Shown here: positions 23,224 to 35,500 of the stretch, one piece after another
Position numbering within the stretch: position 1 is the stretch's first letter
How the letters are laid out: every line of letters begins with the position of its first letter
Assembly: GCF_040054535.1 (NCBI RefSeq)
Contig: NC_090785.1
Coordinates: 4,893,501-4,957,500, forward strand
Direction of reading: 5' to 3'
Length of the DNA: 64,000 bases
DNA from: Antennarius striatus
Taxonomy: Eukaryota; Chordata; Actinopteri; Lophiiformes; Antennariidae
Made by a program: the position numbers and the translations under genes
Notes under the pieces: model-generated
Database searches by the model: none
What the model was told of the DNA's origin: nothing
Seen by the model: only the letters and a program-made list of their open reading frames with translations

Positions 23224-25094
23224 ATGGATGAATTTAAAGTCTGTAATCTCGACTACTTTCCTGAAAACATTTTAATTGACGTACTGTCGTATTTGAGTGT
23301 GCGTGAGCTCGTCAGAGCCGGCAGGTAAGGGAAAATGTAACTTTGCGAACAGCAATTCACCATTTATTCGTCCTGTTCTTCCTAAAGTCGGGATTGTCTG
23401 CCTTAGTTGTGGGTCGGGTCACGTGATTGATCTGTCTGTCTTGCGGTGCTGTTCCAGAGTCTGTAAGAGATGGAAACGTCTTGTCAAAGATCAGAGATTG
23501 TGGAGAACTGTCGACCTGACTGCATGGAAGGGGGTAAGACTGTCACTAGTAATGAGGCTGGACCTTTATTCTTCAAAGAATTCTACCTATACGTTGTACC
23601 GTGTACACCAGGTACACATTAACATGTATTCAACAACATAAAACAACTGTACAGCTAGTATTTGCTTGAAAGCTTAAATCACTAAGTTTTTGGTAACACG
23701 TGTTACTATCTCATTCATAATCAAGCCTTCTGTCTGTTCAGCCTTCTGTCTTTTAAAGCCACTTCATTGATCTTGTTTTAATCGTGGGAAACATTTTGTC
23801 AGTCATGTCAAAGTCATACAAAGTTTTTATGTTACCATCAAAAAACAAAATGTCAAGAATGACATGATTCCTGTCCATGTATGACTTTTATAAACATATT
23901 GACACTCTTAATTTCTCAGGATTTTGAGATGATGGTTTCCCATATAAGCTACTATTGAAGTAAATGGTTTTAGACATGTGTTATGTATGCTGTCTTGTGG
24001 CTCTCAACCTCCATCCTCCACATAAATGTCATATTCTGTCCTTCCTTTGGTAGGTGTCATCTCGCATACTTTGGCTCTTGCTTCGTCAGTACCTGGGTTG
24101 TGGACTGAGATGCCTACGTCTGCGAGGTCTGTTGCTTTCTGCCCGAGGAGGCACATTCCTCTCAGAATCTTGGCTCAAATCTTTGTCCACTAAGTGCCCT
24201 CGCTTGAGAAAGCTTTATCTTCTGCATGCTGATCTGAGAGGCTTGGCCAGTTGCCAGCTCCTACCTCCGACTTTGCAGGTGCTGGAGCTGTGTGGTTGCG
24301 AGTTACCTCGTGAATTCTTCAACCAGACTCCTACATCATCTGCTCCTGCTCAAGCAGAAGCCACATCTAGTGTCGGTGCTCAAAAGCAGAGAAAGGATCT
24401 CAAAAGAAAACGACCCAACTCCCCATCAGGGATTGGTATTGAGAGGTTAGTCCTTAACAATGTGCCCTCTTTCACGGACCAGCATCTACAGAGTCTGACG
24501 ACGTGGGAGAGGCTCACTCGTTTGGAGCTGCGTGACACCTTTCGTGTGACGGCCAATGGCCTCAGGAGCTGTGCTGCCAAGGATGGCATCTGTGGTGTGG
24601 AGGGTCTGTCTAGGCTCAAGTTTTTTGAAATAGGAATCACTGGACGGCAAGGTTACCAGTTACAAATGGCCTCTCTTGGCCTGGGGGCAGGATGGCTTGG
24701 ACTGGAGGAGCTGAGTCTAGGTGGTAAGGAGGTAGGGCCGGGCTTGCTCTGTGCCAGCCGTCTGAAGGATCTGAAGGGTCTGTACCTGTGGGCTTGCACA
24801 CTTAGTGAGATGCAGATAGTAAGGAGCTGCAGGTTGCTCCGGGGGCTCCGGCGGATGACGTTTTTAGATGTGATCTTCCAGCCTCGACAGTCTCAACCGG
24901 CGGGGGACGAGGAAGACGGTGGTGGAGGGGAGCAGGACAAGGAGGAAAATGAAGGTGGCGAAAACAGCAACGATGACAACAGAACCTTAGACGCAAATGA
25001 TCCCATTCCAAGTTTGCGTCGCTCACTGGCTGACCTGCTGCCTTCCTGCACGCTAGTTTTCACCAACTGCTCTGTTCAGATTAATGCTGAGTAA
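23224..25094 (+). CDS. fbxl12: F-box and leucine-rich repeat protein, FBXL12-like
   Basis: Probable substrate receptor of an SCF (SKP1-CUL1-F-box) ubiquitin ligase. Exons 23224-23324, 23458-23533 and 24054-25094 give 405 aa. Residues about 12-58 form an F-box (FPENILIDVLSYLSVRELVRA, VCKRWKRLVKDQRLWRTVDL). Degenerate leucine-rich repeats follow (LRCLRLRGLLLS, PRLRKLYLLHADL, TLQVLELCGCELP, LTRLELRDTFRVT). The order and the WRTVDLT.....ILWLLLRQY joint resemble human FBXL12, but this protein is about 80 residues longer. It has a lysine-rich insert (QKQRKDLKRKRP) and an acidic, glycine-rich insert (GDEEDGGGGEQDKEE) near the end. FBXL12 identity is inferred; another FBXL is possible. Confidence 0.78.
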
Positions 25095-25260
25095 ATGAGC
25101 TCTTCTGTATACAAGTAACTAAAATTGAAAAATGTATGTTACAGAGGCATATGTAGGAATGTAGTGGTATGATACTAAATAATGACAAAAGGTTTTTTTA
25201 AAGTTATGGTGTCATGCATATAACTGCACTCCCCATTTATAGGTTCGAATATATCACATG
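25095..25260 (+). other. fbxl12-like 3' UTR
   Basis: Non-coding sequence between the stop codon and the Tc1 element. The next clear AATAAA in the plus strand lies at 26508, so the 3' UTR may run through the transposon. Confidence 0.4.
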
Positions 25261-26103
25261 CTGCGGGTAAAATAAGTATTGAACATGTCGCCATTTTTGG
25301 AATAACACAGGGCAAAAGTAAAACTTCATACAAAAGATTTTGTTGGTAATATCAGCTTCAAGATGTCTGTATAGAGAAGCTAGTTGCATGTATTTCTCAC
25401 GTGTTATTCTGGCTCATTCTTCCACACAATCTTTAAATCTTGAAGGTTCTGTCTGCCTCGTCTATGAACGCTGGTCTTTATTTTGTCCCAGATTTTGATC
25501 TCTAAATTTAACTTTTGGTATGGTGCAATGCTATTTGACCTCAAAAACACGTGTTCTGGCATCCAAAGAGTTCAGTTTAGATGTCATCTGAGCAGATTAT
25601 ATTCTCCCAGTATTTCACAGGCTTGTCTAAATATTGTGCAGCACACTTCAACAAAATTTTCTTCTGCATTGGAGTCTTGCGTGGTGAGCGTGGGTACAGG
25701 GCATGGCTGTTGCGTGTGTCACCTATTGTTTTCTGTGAAACAATCTTGCAAGGAGCAGCTGGTTGTGCCCCTTTCATGGTGAAATGATGTTGTTTCCACT
25801 TCCGGATTATTGCCCCAGCAGTGCACCCGAATATTCAGAAATTTAGAAATCCTTCTGTAACCAATGTCATCTGTATGTTTTGTAGCAATAAGGTTACGAG
25901 GTCTTGAGAGAGCTCTTCCATTTCTCCCCTTCCCTATTTTTTCCCCGTCATTCCTTTTTATTACACATAACTTATTGACATTGAAGGTTTGATTTCTTTG
26001 CATGTGTTGGTTGCATGGGTTATTACTGACATCTGGTGTCAGTAGCAGCTTTAAAAATAAATATAGTGAGAAAAATGTTACATGTTCAATACTTACTTTA
26101 CTT
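25261..26103 (-). mobile_element. Tc1/mariner DNA transposon, internally deleted
   Basis: Terminal inverted repeats are visible: GGTAAAATAAGTATTGAACA near 25266, and its complement TGTTCAATACTTACTTTAC ending near 26102. Minus-strand reading frames carry Tc1 transposase text: RNLIATKHTDDIGYRRISKF (helix-turn-helix region), then AAQYLDKPVKYWENIICSDD in front of the catalytic aspartate. The element is about 840 bp against 1.2-1.6 kb for full copies. The middle of the transposase is missing, the reading frame is shifted, and a stop follows the DD. Inactive copy. Confidence 0.88.
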
Positions 26104-27620
26104 ACTTTATTCTATTCACACTCGCCTCAATGAATTCATATAAAGTATAGCACAAAAAGCACCAAAATAAGACACCGTTTAAGGCCTATTCAGTTAGTCA
26201 GACTTTCAAGTAAACATTCAGAATTCCTTGAACAAATATCTGCTGCTTAAGTGTTTATCTCTAATTAGATAATTGTTATTGCCTGCTTTTTCAGATTTAA
26301 GAAACACCCTTTTTTCCTGAATATTTTTGGACTCTCAAGTTCAGAAGAAGAATGGGACTTCTTTCTGTGCAAGAAAAATCTTTTGTTCTTAGACAAAGAT
26401 GTTCTGACACAAGTTTCCTTCGGACGCGAATAAAAGTTCATTTTATTGTAGTTATATATTGTAATATTGTACTGTCTTCATGAAAATTAAAAATGTTTTA
26501 TGGCTTAAATAAAGTTAAAAGCATACCAGATAACTTAAGGTACTTTGTGCTGATGAAACAATCATTTCACCACAAGGAAGTTTTGCTCTTTGATTTGTAG
26601 AGTGGCTTCAGAGAACCAGACGTGCTTGAATCAGAAAGGTGACTACTGTACACAGTGTAGAGAAATCTGAGGTTAGGTGAATTAATATCATCCAACCTAC
26701 ACCATTTTCTTCACCACCTTCTTGTTTTCAAGGTATGGAATTTAATTTTAAAACAGGTTGTTCACATGAAAACAATGCACTTCAAGTGAGAAAAAAAAAG
26801 TTTTTTATATTCAGTCTGTAAAATTCAACCTCAAAATTTGAAAAATAAATGGATCTGTTGTTGCAAGTCTTTGAAGACATAAACAGGTGTTATCTCCTAG
26901 ACATCTGTTTCTTGTTCCATCATTCTGTTTCACATTTGTGTACATTCAGAATATATCCATTAGAAGCAGGTGTTGTTATGTAATGTTACAGTTGGAACAG
27001 CATAACATAATTTAGTTAATATCAAGTTCCAGTTCGTTACCTGATTTTTTTCTGTTTGTGACTTAAAAATTTAACTCTTTGTTTTGCAAAACAAACAAAA
27101 ACAGGAAGAGCTGTGTCATGTGACTTGTCACATTTTAACCATTAAAAATTTTAAACATTAAAACGTTAAAGTTACACCTTCAAGGCTGTATGAGAAATTC
27201 TTTTGAATAAATACATTTGAAAAATCCTTGAGTGTCCTTTGTCTTTCTTTTTTTCTTGTTTATTTTCTCTTTTAAAAAAGCACTATTCCTTTTCTTTTGG
27301 CCATTCCGACAGAATCCTGTGGGGATTATTTGAGCGATCAACTGCGACAGTATGAACTTTCTAAAGTACTCAAGCAAATTCGCGAATACTGTGGATCTAC
27401 TGTACTGTCAATAGTACGGCATTATTAAATCCCATAATTCAGGTTAAGAATAACTTTATATATATTGTATGTATAGTAATAATGAAAGACCTAATAGATG
27501 CATACTGTGTTTATACGACAATACAAATGTTAAACCAGTATATAGTTGCGGCTTTGTTTGGAACGCAAGCGTTGCACGGGGGCCGTAGCAACAGGAAGAA
27601 GGCGGGTCAAAATTCGACTG
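26104..27620. other. Intergenic region fbxl12-aurkb
   Basis: AT-rich. AATAAA at 26508-26513 may end the fbxl12-like transcript. No further gene or repeat was recognised. Confidence 0.4.
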
Positions 27621-27634
27621 GAGGCGTGTTTTCA

Positions 27635-27809
27635 CCAATCATACGCTTCCTCCTGTAACCATTCTGACCAATGGGAGTCTTTGCTGTGTCCCCGTAATGA
27701 CCAATTGCATTCGTGCAAGGAGGCTTTTTGAAAACGTTGGCGGCCAGGAAGTTTCATTAAATAGATCCCGTACTTCGCTGTAATATCGATGTATTAAATT
27801 TTTACTACG
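27635..27809 (+). promoter_or_regulatory. aurkb cell-cycle promoter (3 x CCAAT + CHR)
   Basis: CCAAT boxes start at 27635, 27668 and 27701, exactly 33 bp apart. TTTGAA, the CHR element, is at 27727-27732, followed by GGCGG. Phased NF-Y sites plus a CHR are the known arrangement of G2/M genes repressed by DREAM and activated by B-MYB/FOXM1. The start codon lies 78 bp downstream of the CHR. Confidence 0.85.
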
Positions 27810-30800
27810 ATGCAGGTAAGTTTTATTTTTATTGTGACATGAGACCAAAGAAGCAGATGAGTAGCGATGCTAATCATGTAGAGTTATATGAACTGACAGA
27901 TTGTCGCTTATATCTATTTTGAGCTAGCTTAGCATAGCTTCCCGTCCTCTTTGGTGAACACAAGAACGAGCAGTAGCGCTGTATTGTTTTCTAACACACT
28001 AACTGCATTTATTATGTAAACGTCAATAAAAGAAGTGTTCGATGGTCCCCGAATTACGATAATCACGATCCGTGGTGCAAACTTAAGCCAGTACAAACCA
28101 GCCTATTGATTTTTAATAATTTTTAAATAGAGATGAAGCAAAATTAAATCTTTGAACTTAATTTCTGTGATTATAAAAGTCTTCAAATGAGTACCTGACA
28201 ATCCTACTCGGCTTAAATAAATGGTCTTGTGTTGTCCACGATTGGAAAAGCTTTTGAGGTGCTGTGTTTTACGTTATAGACAAAACCGTCCACAGTAGTT
28301 TTTTTTGTTTTTTTGTTTTTTACACAACATGAGGTTGAATCTGCACAATGCCAGACCAGAAACAAAACGTGCACTGCTCTGCAAATGTGCAGTTTGCAGA
28401 GATGATGGATAACTTTATATGTCTTTAAATAAGTATAGGTGGAATAGCTCACTAGGGTAATTTGTGGCATTGCTGTAGATGCATCTACTGAAATGTATTA
28501 CTGGTAAATATTCTACTCAATTGACAGTAGGTAAAATATCAGAAAAAAAATTAGGTGGAAATACAAATGCTCATTTGATTAGCATAAAATGTCTTAGTTA
28601 AGTATGTCAGCAATACCTGATTTAAACTTAATATTGATCTCATATGTTCTGCATTTGTAAGTAACATGACGAGAAGCTCAAATATGCTGCATGTCAATTC
28701 TGTCTCTTTTCAGAATAAGGAAAATCATGAGCCAAGAGCTTTTCAGCGAACGGTAAGATGTAATATTTATAAGATATTTAGACTTGCTCACTGCTTTAAG
28801 ACAAGGCTTATAATCAGCATCTGTAATCAAAACATAAAAATGGTTGCTATGGTTATGAATATATTGTAAACTGTTTTTTTTTAAGCCAAAAAAAATAATC
28901 AATGTATTCCTGTTGCTGTGTTTGCTTCTTAATGTTAGTTCACAACCCCAAGCACAATGCCAGGGCCACAGCGTGTTCAGGTGAAGCCACGAACAGAGAT
29001 GGACAGAAGCGTCATCACAGGTAATATTACTGTCCTAACACGAGTAACAGTCAGACATCCATGGAAATGTGTCTAATGACTATCTAATCATTTTCAGGCC
29101 CTGGGAGGGAGTGTGTTGGCTCATCCTCCTTAGTCTCGAAGTATGTATATACTGGTACTTCTTGATTTGTGCATTTTGCATTTTTTTGTCATGTTTTCTA
29201 ACAAAAGTTGGTGATAGCCTCTGTTGTTTGGATGGTTAACATGAGAAGGTCTTTATTTATTTATGACTACTCCTCCATAGGAAAATCTCCATTGAAGACT
29301 TTGACATCGGTCGACCACTCGGGAAGGGTAAATTTGGTAATGTCTACCTTGCTCGGGTGAAGAAGCTGCAAGCCATCGTGGCGTTGAAGGTGTTGTTCAA
29401 ATCACAGATGGAAAAAGAAGGTGTGGAGCATCAGCTCAGGAGAGAAATTGAGATTCAGGCACATCTCAAGTGAGTATCATGGAAAATATTCTCAAGTTTG
29501 CAACAATTCATTGAAATTCAAAGTTCCCTCTGGGTGAAATGTTCCTTTGGGCAACTCCTTAGTTTAATTTACTTGCAGGATATAAACAACGGTCTGCTGA
29601 CGATTATAATAATCATTTATAGGTTTGGCACGCCGTGAGTTCACTGAAAACAGAAGTTAATTTGTGTTGTACTGAGCCTTTGGTAGATATTGTGATTAAC
29701 TACACCACTAGAATTCAGTTTTTATTTATTGAACTCTGTTGCTCAAATTATAGATTTGGTCGTTATGTTTCGAACACATTGGCAAGAATTTTTTTTACTT
29801 TTAGTTTGTCAAAAATTCACCCTGATAGCCATTTCTTTCTCTTTTTTTCATGTCAGGCACCCCAACATCCTGCGCTTCTACAATTATTTTCATGACCGAA
29901 AAAGGGTTTTCTTAGTGCTGGAGTATGCTCCACGTGGTGAAATGTACAAAGAGCTACAGAGATGTGGGAGATTTGATGATCAACGTAGTGCCACAGTAAG
30001 ACTCATTGCTGCCTAAAGTGGAAGAATTTTCAGTTTATACTGTCACAGTTTGTAGAACTAATAATTACTTTAGTCTATGAACCAAGTTTGGCAGAGGCAG
30101 TCTAACCTCTGAGCTTGATTACATTTAACAGCTTCTATATTTGTGTTGACATTTTTTAAAATTAGTTTTGTATTATTGTTGTGACCCAATCCTATCTGCT
30201 TAACACTTTAGTACATGGAGGAGATATCTGATGCTCTGCTGTATTGCCATGAGAAGAAAGTGATTCATCGGGATATCAAACCAGAGAACTTGCTTCTCGG
30301 TTATCGTGGAGAGCTGAAAATTGCCGATTTTGGTTGGTCCGTTCATGCCCCTTCTTTGAGGTGAGGAATCATCGTGCCATTAAAGTCTTAAAATATCAAA
30401 CCCACTGCTGTGTTCTTACAACAACTAACCCATGCCTCTGTTTCATGTTACATCATCAATCTGCTTGTTGCTCAATATTTACTTTCTCTGCTCACCTATC
30501 TCACATCATCTTTACTCTCTAGACGTCGCACAATGTGTGGGACACTGGACTACCTCCCTCCAGAAATGATTGAGGGCCACACGCACAGTGAGAAGGTGGA
30601 CCTATGGTGCATCGGGGTCCTCTGTTATGAATGTCTAGTGGGCAACCCACCTTTTGAAACTGCCAGTCACACAGAAACCTACAAGAGAATTATGAAGGTT
30701 GGTGTCAATTGTTCTGTTTTACATGTGCACATGCATAAGGGATTATGGCCATGTCCACACGTAGCCAGCTCTTTTTGAAAACAGATCTCTTTTTTGCAGC

Positions 30801-31223
30801 GATCTTGTTTTTAACCAGTATTAATATTAATCCATATATAAGGTGCATCAAATTATAAGGCCCACTGTAGGTTTACGAGAAATTATAGGCTTTTAGGTGC
30901 GCCTTGTAGTGCAGAAAATAATGTAAATAAAATGCAAGGATATCTGTTTCTAAAGATAAACTTGTGTGCATCCCCAATGAATACATTTAAATTTTTTAAC
31001 ACAAAATCCTGGCGATTTAATGAACCAAACGTATTGTGCTATTTCATAGGTGGATTTGAAGTTCCCCAAAGTGATCTCAGATGGTGCACGGGACCTGATC
31101 TCCAAGCTACTCCGCCACAACCCGAACGACCGTTTGCCCCTACAGAGTGTCATCGACCACCCTTGGGTGCGCGCTAACTCTCGTCGAGTCTTGCCACCCA
31201 TCTGCCCTGCCAAGAAATCTTGA
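27810..31223 (+). CDS. aurkb: Aurora kinase B
   Basis: Serine/threonine kinase of the chromosomal passenger complex; corrects kinetochore attachments and acts in cytokinesis. Exons 27810-27815, 28714-28752, 28939-29020, 29098-29140, 29281-29469, 29857-29995, 30212-30360, 30523-30697, 31050-31223 give 331 aa. Seen: a KEN degron at residues 4-6 (MQNKENHEP), as in mammalian AURKB; glycine loop [11 protein letters not shown]; catalytic lysine in [23 protein letters not shown]; activation loop [16 protein letters not shown] with the autophosphorylated threonine; short C-terminal tail CPAKKS. Exon 1 contributes only ATGCAG. Aurora B is preferred over Aurora A by the short N-terminus with KEN and the C-terminal tail. 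AATAAA lies near 31384. Confidence 0.93.
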
Positions 31224-31970
31224 GCCCGCCCAGCCTGCCTGCATACCTCTCAGTGAGGAGTGTATCAACTGTCCCTCTCAACAGACTCAGGGCAGGAACC
31301 ATGTTTTCTTTCTTCTGTTGCGCTGTCACAAGCTGTGTATATTCTGACATGTTTGGTTTCTCTCAATCTATACTTAAACTTTCTAATAAATACGGTAAAT
31401 TGTTTTATGAACTTTTAATGAATGAATATATTTGTGAATTGACCGTTGCAGTTATTACAAGGATAGAATCTTTGATTGGAAAGTTGTTAGATGACATCCA
31501 TCCGTCTTTGCCCATGTGAGGTCCCAAGAACAAAAATGGAGCACCCGTTCAGAAACATTCAGTAGGCCAAGTATTCCACACAGCCACTTGGCCCATAGGC
31601 TGAAGTACAAGTTTAACTCTTGTTCCCAATCTGAAGGTGCAGATGTGCAAAGTTCTTGTTCAGTGGGATAAATTCCACATGTGGTGGCTGAGTAGCGGGG
31701 CTATAAGCAAGCCCACACCAGCTCGCCACCTTTGACCCTGGGCAACACCTGAAAAGTGAGGAGTCCACCCCTCTCAAGAGGTTGGGTTCCAGAGGCAAAG
31801 CATTGTGTGGAGGTGAGCCTCTCAACCTCCCTTTGGGGATTGGATCGTCGAGCCCCCCTACCGTCGACTGCTACCCAAGCCACATTGTATCCTCCTTCTA
31901 AGTTTCCATGTGGCTTCAAAAATCAGAATATTTTGTTACAAATTTACAAATCGTCAATGTGAACGCACAC
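31224..31970. other. aurkb 3' UTR and dispersed-repeat fragment
   Basis: Segment 31680-31900 (AGCAAGCCCACACCAGCTCG, CCCCTCTCAAGAGGTTGGGT, GTCGACTGCTACCCAAGCCA) reads like a degraded fragment of a repeat scattered widely in teleosts. Its family is not assigned. Confidence 0.4.
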
Positions 31971-32052
31971 GGTAGCGTGGCCGAGCGGTCTAAGGCGCTG
32001 GATTAAGGCTCCAGTCTCTTCGGGGGCGTGGGTTCGAATCCCACCGCTGCCA
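31971..32052 (+). tRNA. tRNA-Leu (anticodon AAG)
   Basis: An 82-nt cloverleaf. The acceptor stem GGTAGCG/CGCTGCC pairs with one G-T. The A-box is TGGCCGAGCGG. The anticodon stem CTGGA/TCCAG encloses loop TTAAGGC (anticodon AAG). There is a long variable arm typical of leucine tRNAs, a B-box GGTTCGAATCC and discriminator A. No intron. Apparently intact, with internal pol III promoter. It lies about 500 bp upstream of the bod1l1 start codon. Confidence 0.97.
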
Positions 32053-32567
32053 ACTGTTTTGTACACCTTTTATCTACAGTACTGTATTCGTTTCTGTGCA
32101 GTACATTGAAGCACAACTCACAGGTGAGGTACACTTTTACGTTAAAAAATATAAAACTTGCTTTAGACTGCCGACAGTGCTTTCGGTACCTACTTCAGTT
32201 AACATAATCAACAACATTGATTACGACGGTGTCGGTATCCGGTCCTGTCCAGGGGGTACACCCGGGAATGTGATGAAATTATTATTTTCTATCACAGAGT
32301 GCAAAATGAAACTAAAAGAGTGGATGTAATATGCAGAAATAGTGAATTTGCGTCTGGCACTAGATTTCTAAACCTTTATTTTGATAGGATCAGCACACGT
32401 TCAAACTTTTTCCGGGTAAGCAGACTAAACAAATTGTTTTTCCGGGTCAAACCTGTTTCGAAGTTCCAGATCTATAACAGAGACCTGGCGCGTTCAAGTT
32501 GGATATTACCCGATGTACTGTTAGTGTTGAAGATTATAACACCACAAATACATTTTAGCATCCACAC
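32053..32567. other. bod1l1 upstream region
   Basis: No TATA, CCAAT cluster or repeat was recognised in these 515 bp. The bod1l1 transcription start is presumably close to 32500. Confidence 0.35.
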
Positions 32568-35500
32568 ATGGCTGCTTTACCGCCCGGAGACCCTCAGCTG
32601 GTCTCAATGATCGTCAGTCATTTAAAATCACAGGGTCTCTTCGACCAGTTCAGGAGAGACTGCCTGGCAGATGTCGACACAAAGGTGAGGAAAACGAACG
32701 TTTACGACATATTTTAAAGCTAAATGCTAACATTACATTCACGTAGGAGTCTGTCTTAAGTGGTTATCTGTATCGGGTTTTCTAAAGCTACAGGCTACTG
32801 GAAGTCTTATGTAGATGTTGCGATTGAATTCATGGAATTTAGGATTACAGGATTTATTCTGTCGTGGTAACAAATGGTTTTCATTGATTAATGTCATATT
32901 TAGCTAAGATATTGCATGGTAGAGAGTTTGTTGAAACCATTACTTTTAATTTGAAGAGGCCTTCTTGAGGGTCGGTTGCCTGTTGTTGGTTTATGATAAT
33001 ATAACAAGTGCTGAAATAGCTCCTTTTTTCCCATTTCTGTTGTTAAAACTCAACTGCAGAAAAGATTTAAGTTAAAATTCTATTGATGAAAGTATAAATA
33101 TACAGACATTACCACTCACCTTAAATGACCTCATTGTTGGATTATGTTTCACACAAAACATCTCGTCTTTTTCTCTTGCAGCCAGCTTATTTGAACCTGA
33201 AACAAAGAGTGGACAATTTTGTCTCTAATCATCTTTCTAATCACACATGGAGCCCTCATTTGAACAAGAACCAGCTGAGAAACAACATCAGACAACTTGT
33301 TCTTCAGTAAGTGGCAAAGCAGCGGTTCTTGTTTTCTCCATAAGAAAGTAGGAGTTAATCTTTGTAACGTTCATGTACGAGGATGACTGAGTTAAGTCCA
33401 ATTGTTCTCATTAGATCTGGGATGCTGGAGCAGGGAGTGGACAGGATTGTTGCCCAGGTGGTGGATCCGAAAATCAACCACATCTTCAGGCCCCAGGTTG
33501 AGAGGCTAGTCCGTGAATTTCTGTCACCTGGCAGCTGCTCTGAGGAGCCTCCAGCCCCGCCGCTGTCAGCAGAGACCAAACCAGACAACAGCGTTCCTGA
33601 GCAAGGTGCTCAGCATGTCCTTCCATCATCATACACAGATGAGAGAACCAAGAATCAAGGGAAAAACTTAGTAATTATCCCTCTGTTTTACGTTGATGTA
33701 GTAAATATGTGATATTTACATTTTTACAGCCTCAACATCTGCTCCAGCTACAACTTCAGCCAGCGACGCCATGTCCATTCTGGATACCATAACATCTCTT
33801 AACCAGGAGGCCAGCGTCAGAGCCAGCTCAGGCTCAGATAAAGGGCGTAAAGGACAAACCTCAGATGACTCTATGCTGCTGGCAGAGGAAGGAGTACAAG
33901 ACATGAGTCTTGTTGAAGAAGATGACGACCACCAAGACGGAAAAATGCTGGGAGAGGGTGAAGAGCTCCAATCAGAGGTCCAGGCATCAGAGGTGAAAGC
34001 AGAGGACAATCAGGAACAAATGGATTTGGGAAAAGATCTGTCAATTGAAGAAGTGAAACTTGAAGAGGAGGAGACAAGTCAAGAGGTGACGGAGGAGGAA
34101 AAGGATAAAGTTGTCTGTAAAATAACTGGAAAACCCACAGAGGAGAAACTAGATGAAGATCTCCTAAAATCTTCAAGTCAGTTTAAGCTGAAAGTCAGAG
34201 AAAGGATAAAGGAAGGTGAGCTGAATCCTTTGTATTTATTTCCATCTGTAGTACAGCATAACTAGTGGCATTAAAGGGCTTTATCTGGAATTTTCTATCA
34301 TGGACATCGGATCAGTGAAAAGTGTTGAGCAAAATGTGAGAAGTAAAAATGTAAATTACTTTGTTGATTTAACTTGAAAAAAATTAGCAACCTTTTTTTT
34401 TAGATTGTTGGTCTTAATGAAATAAATATTTTGTGGATTTAGACCAGCAGTTGGACAAAATAAATGATTTCTAAAAGTCAAAGTGGACTAATGGAAGGTT
34501 GGGAAATTATGATGGACATTTTCATTTTTGTGGAGGATTTGATCCTCTGATCTCTGTTAACATTTCTTCATAGGAGTCATTTAATATCTCAACAGCAATT
34601 TAACTTTCTCCATTTAACGTGTTTTTGTTTGTAAGTTTGTTCACAGCAAAGTACTGAAAGTTATTCTTTTGCTCTGCAGAATACTTTCTGGAGGACTCCG
34701 ACCTGGAGGGCCTGAGCGACATCACGGTGAGCTCCGTCCACACCAGCGATCTGTCGTCATTCGAGGAACAAAGTGAGGATGAGGATCCTCTGTCTGAGTC
34801 ATCCGAAGAAGGGGAGCTTCCATCAGATGGTCTCATACTTTTATCCCTGTCTTTCAAACAAATATTCACGTGAACAGTTTTATTAAACATTAAAAATTCT
34901 CTCTACACCATACATTTTATTTGTGAGCTTTGTTCTGTTTAACATGATTTATTTTTTACAGCAGATCAAAAAGTCGAAAAGAAACAAACCAGTGGAGACA
35001 CAGGAGAAGAAGATCGCAAACCTCGCCGCAAGGCCTACGTTCACAAGCCCTTCCTCTATTCTCGTTACTATAGTGACTCGGATGATGAAATTACTGTGGA
35101 GGAACGGCGGAGATCTGCGGTGAGTTGTCTTAATGCTAGTATTAAAGGTAGATCAACATCAGAGCTTCTGTTGTTTCACTTTATTTTTGCACCAAGTTTC
35201 TAGAAAAGTGACCACAAACTTGAGAACTCTAGATGTGCTGTTGGCCTTACACTGGTGTCTTTCATTTCACCTCTCCCTGTCCTGAACTGTGTTCTCGCAG
35301 GCCAAAGACAAAGAGGACAGGCTGCTCAAGAGGCAACAGAATAGAGAGCGAATGGAGGAGAAGCGCAAACAGAAAGCAGTGCAGGCTGAAGAACAAGGTA
35401 TTTCCAGCTCCTGCATGTTCACTCTCTGGTTGGACTGGAGCCTGGCCTCAGAGATTCTCGTTACCTCACCTCTTCCATGAATTTTCATCTTTCCTCATAC

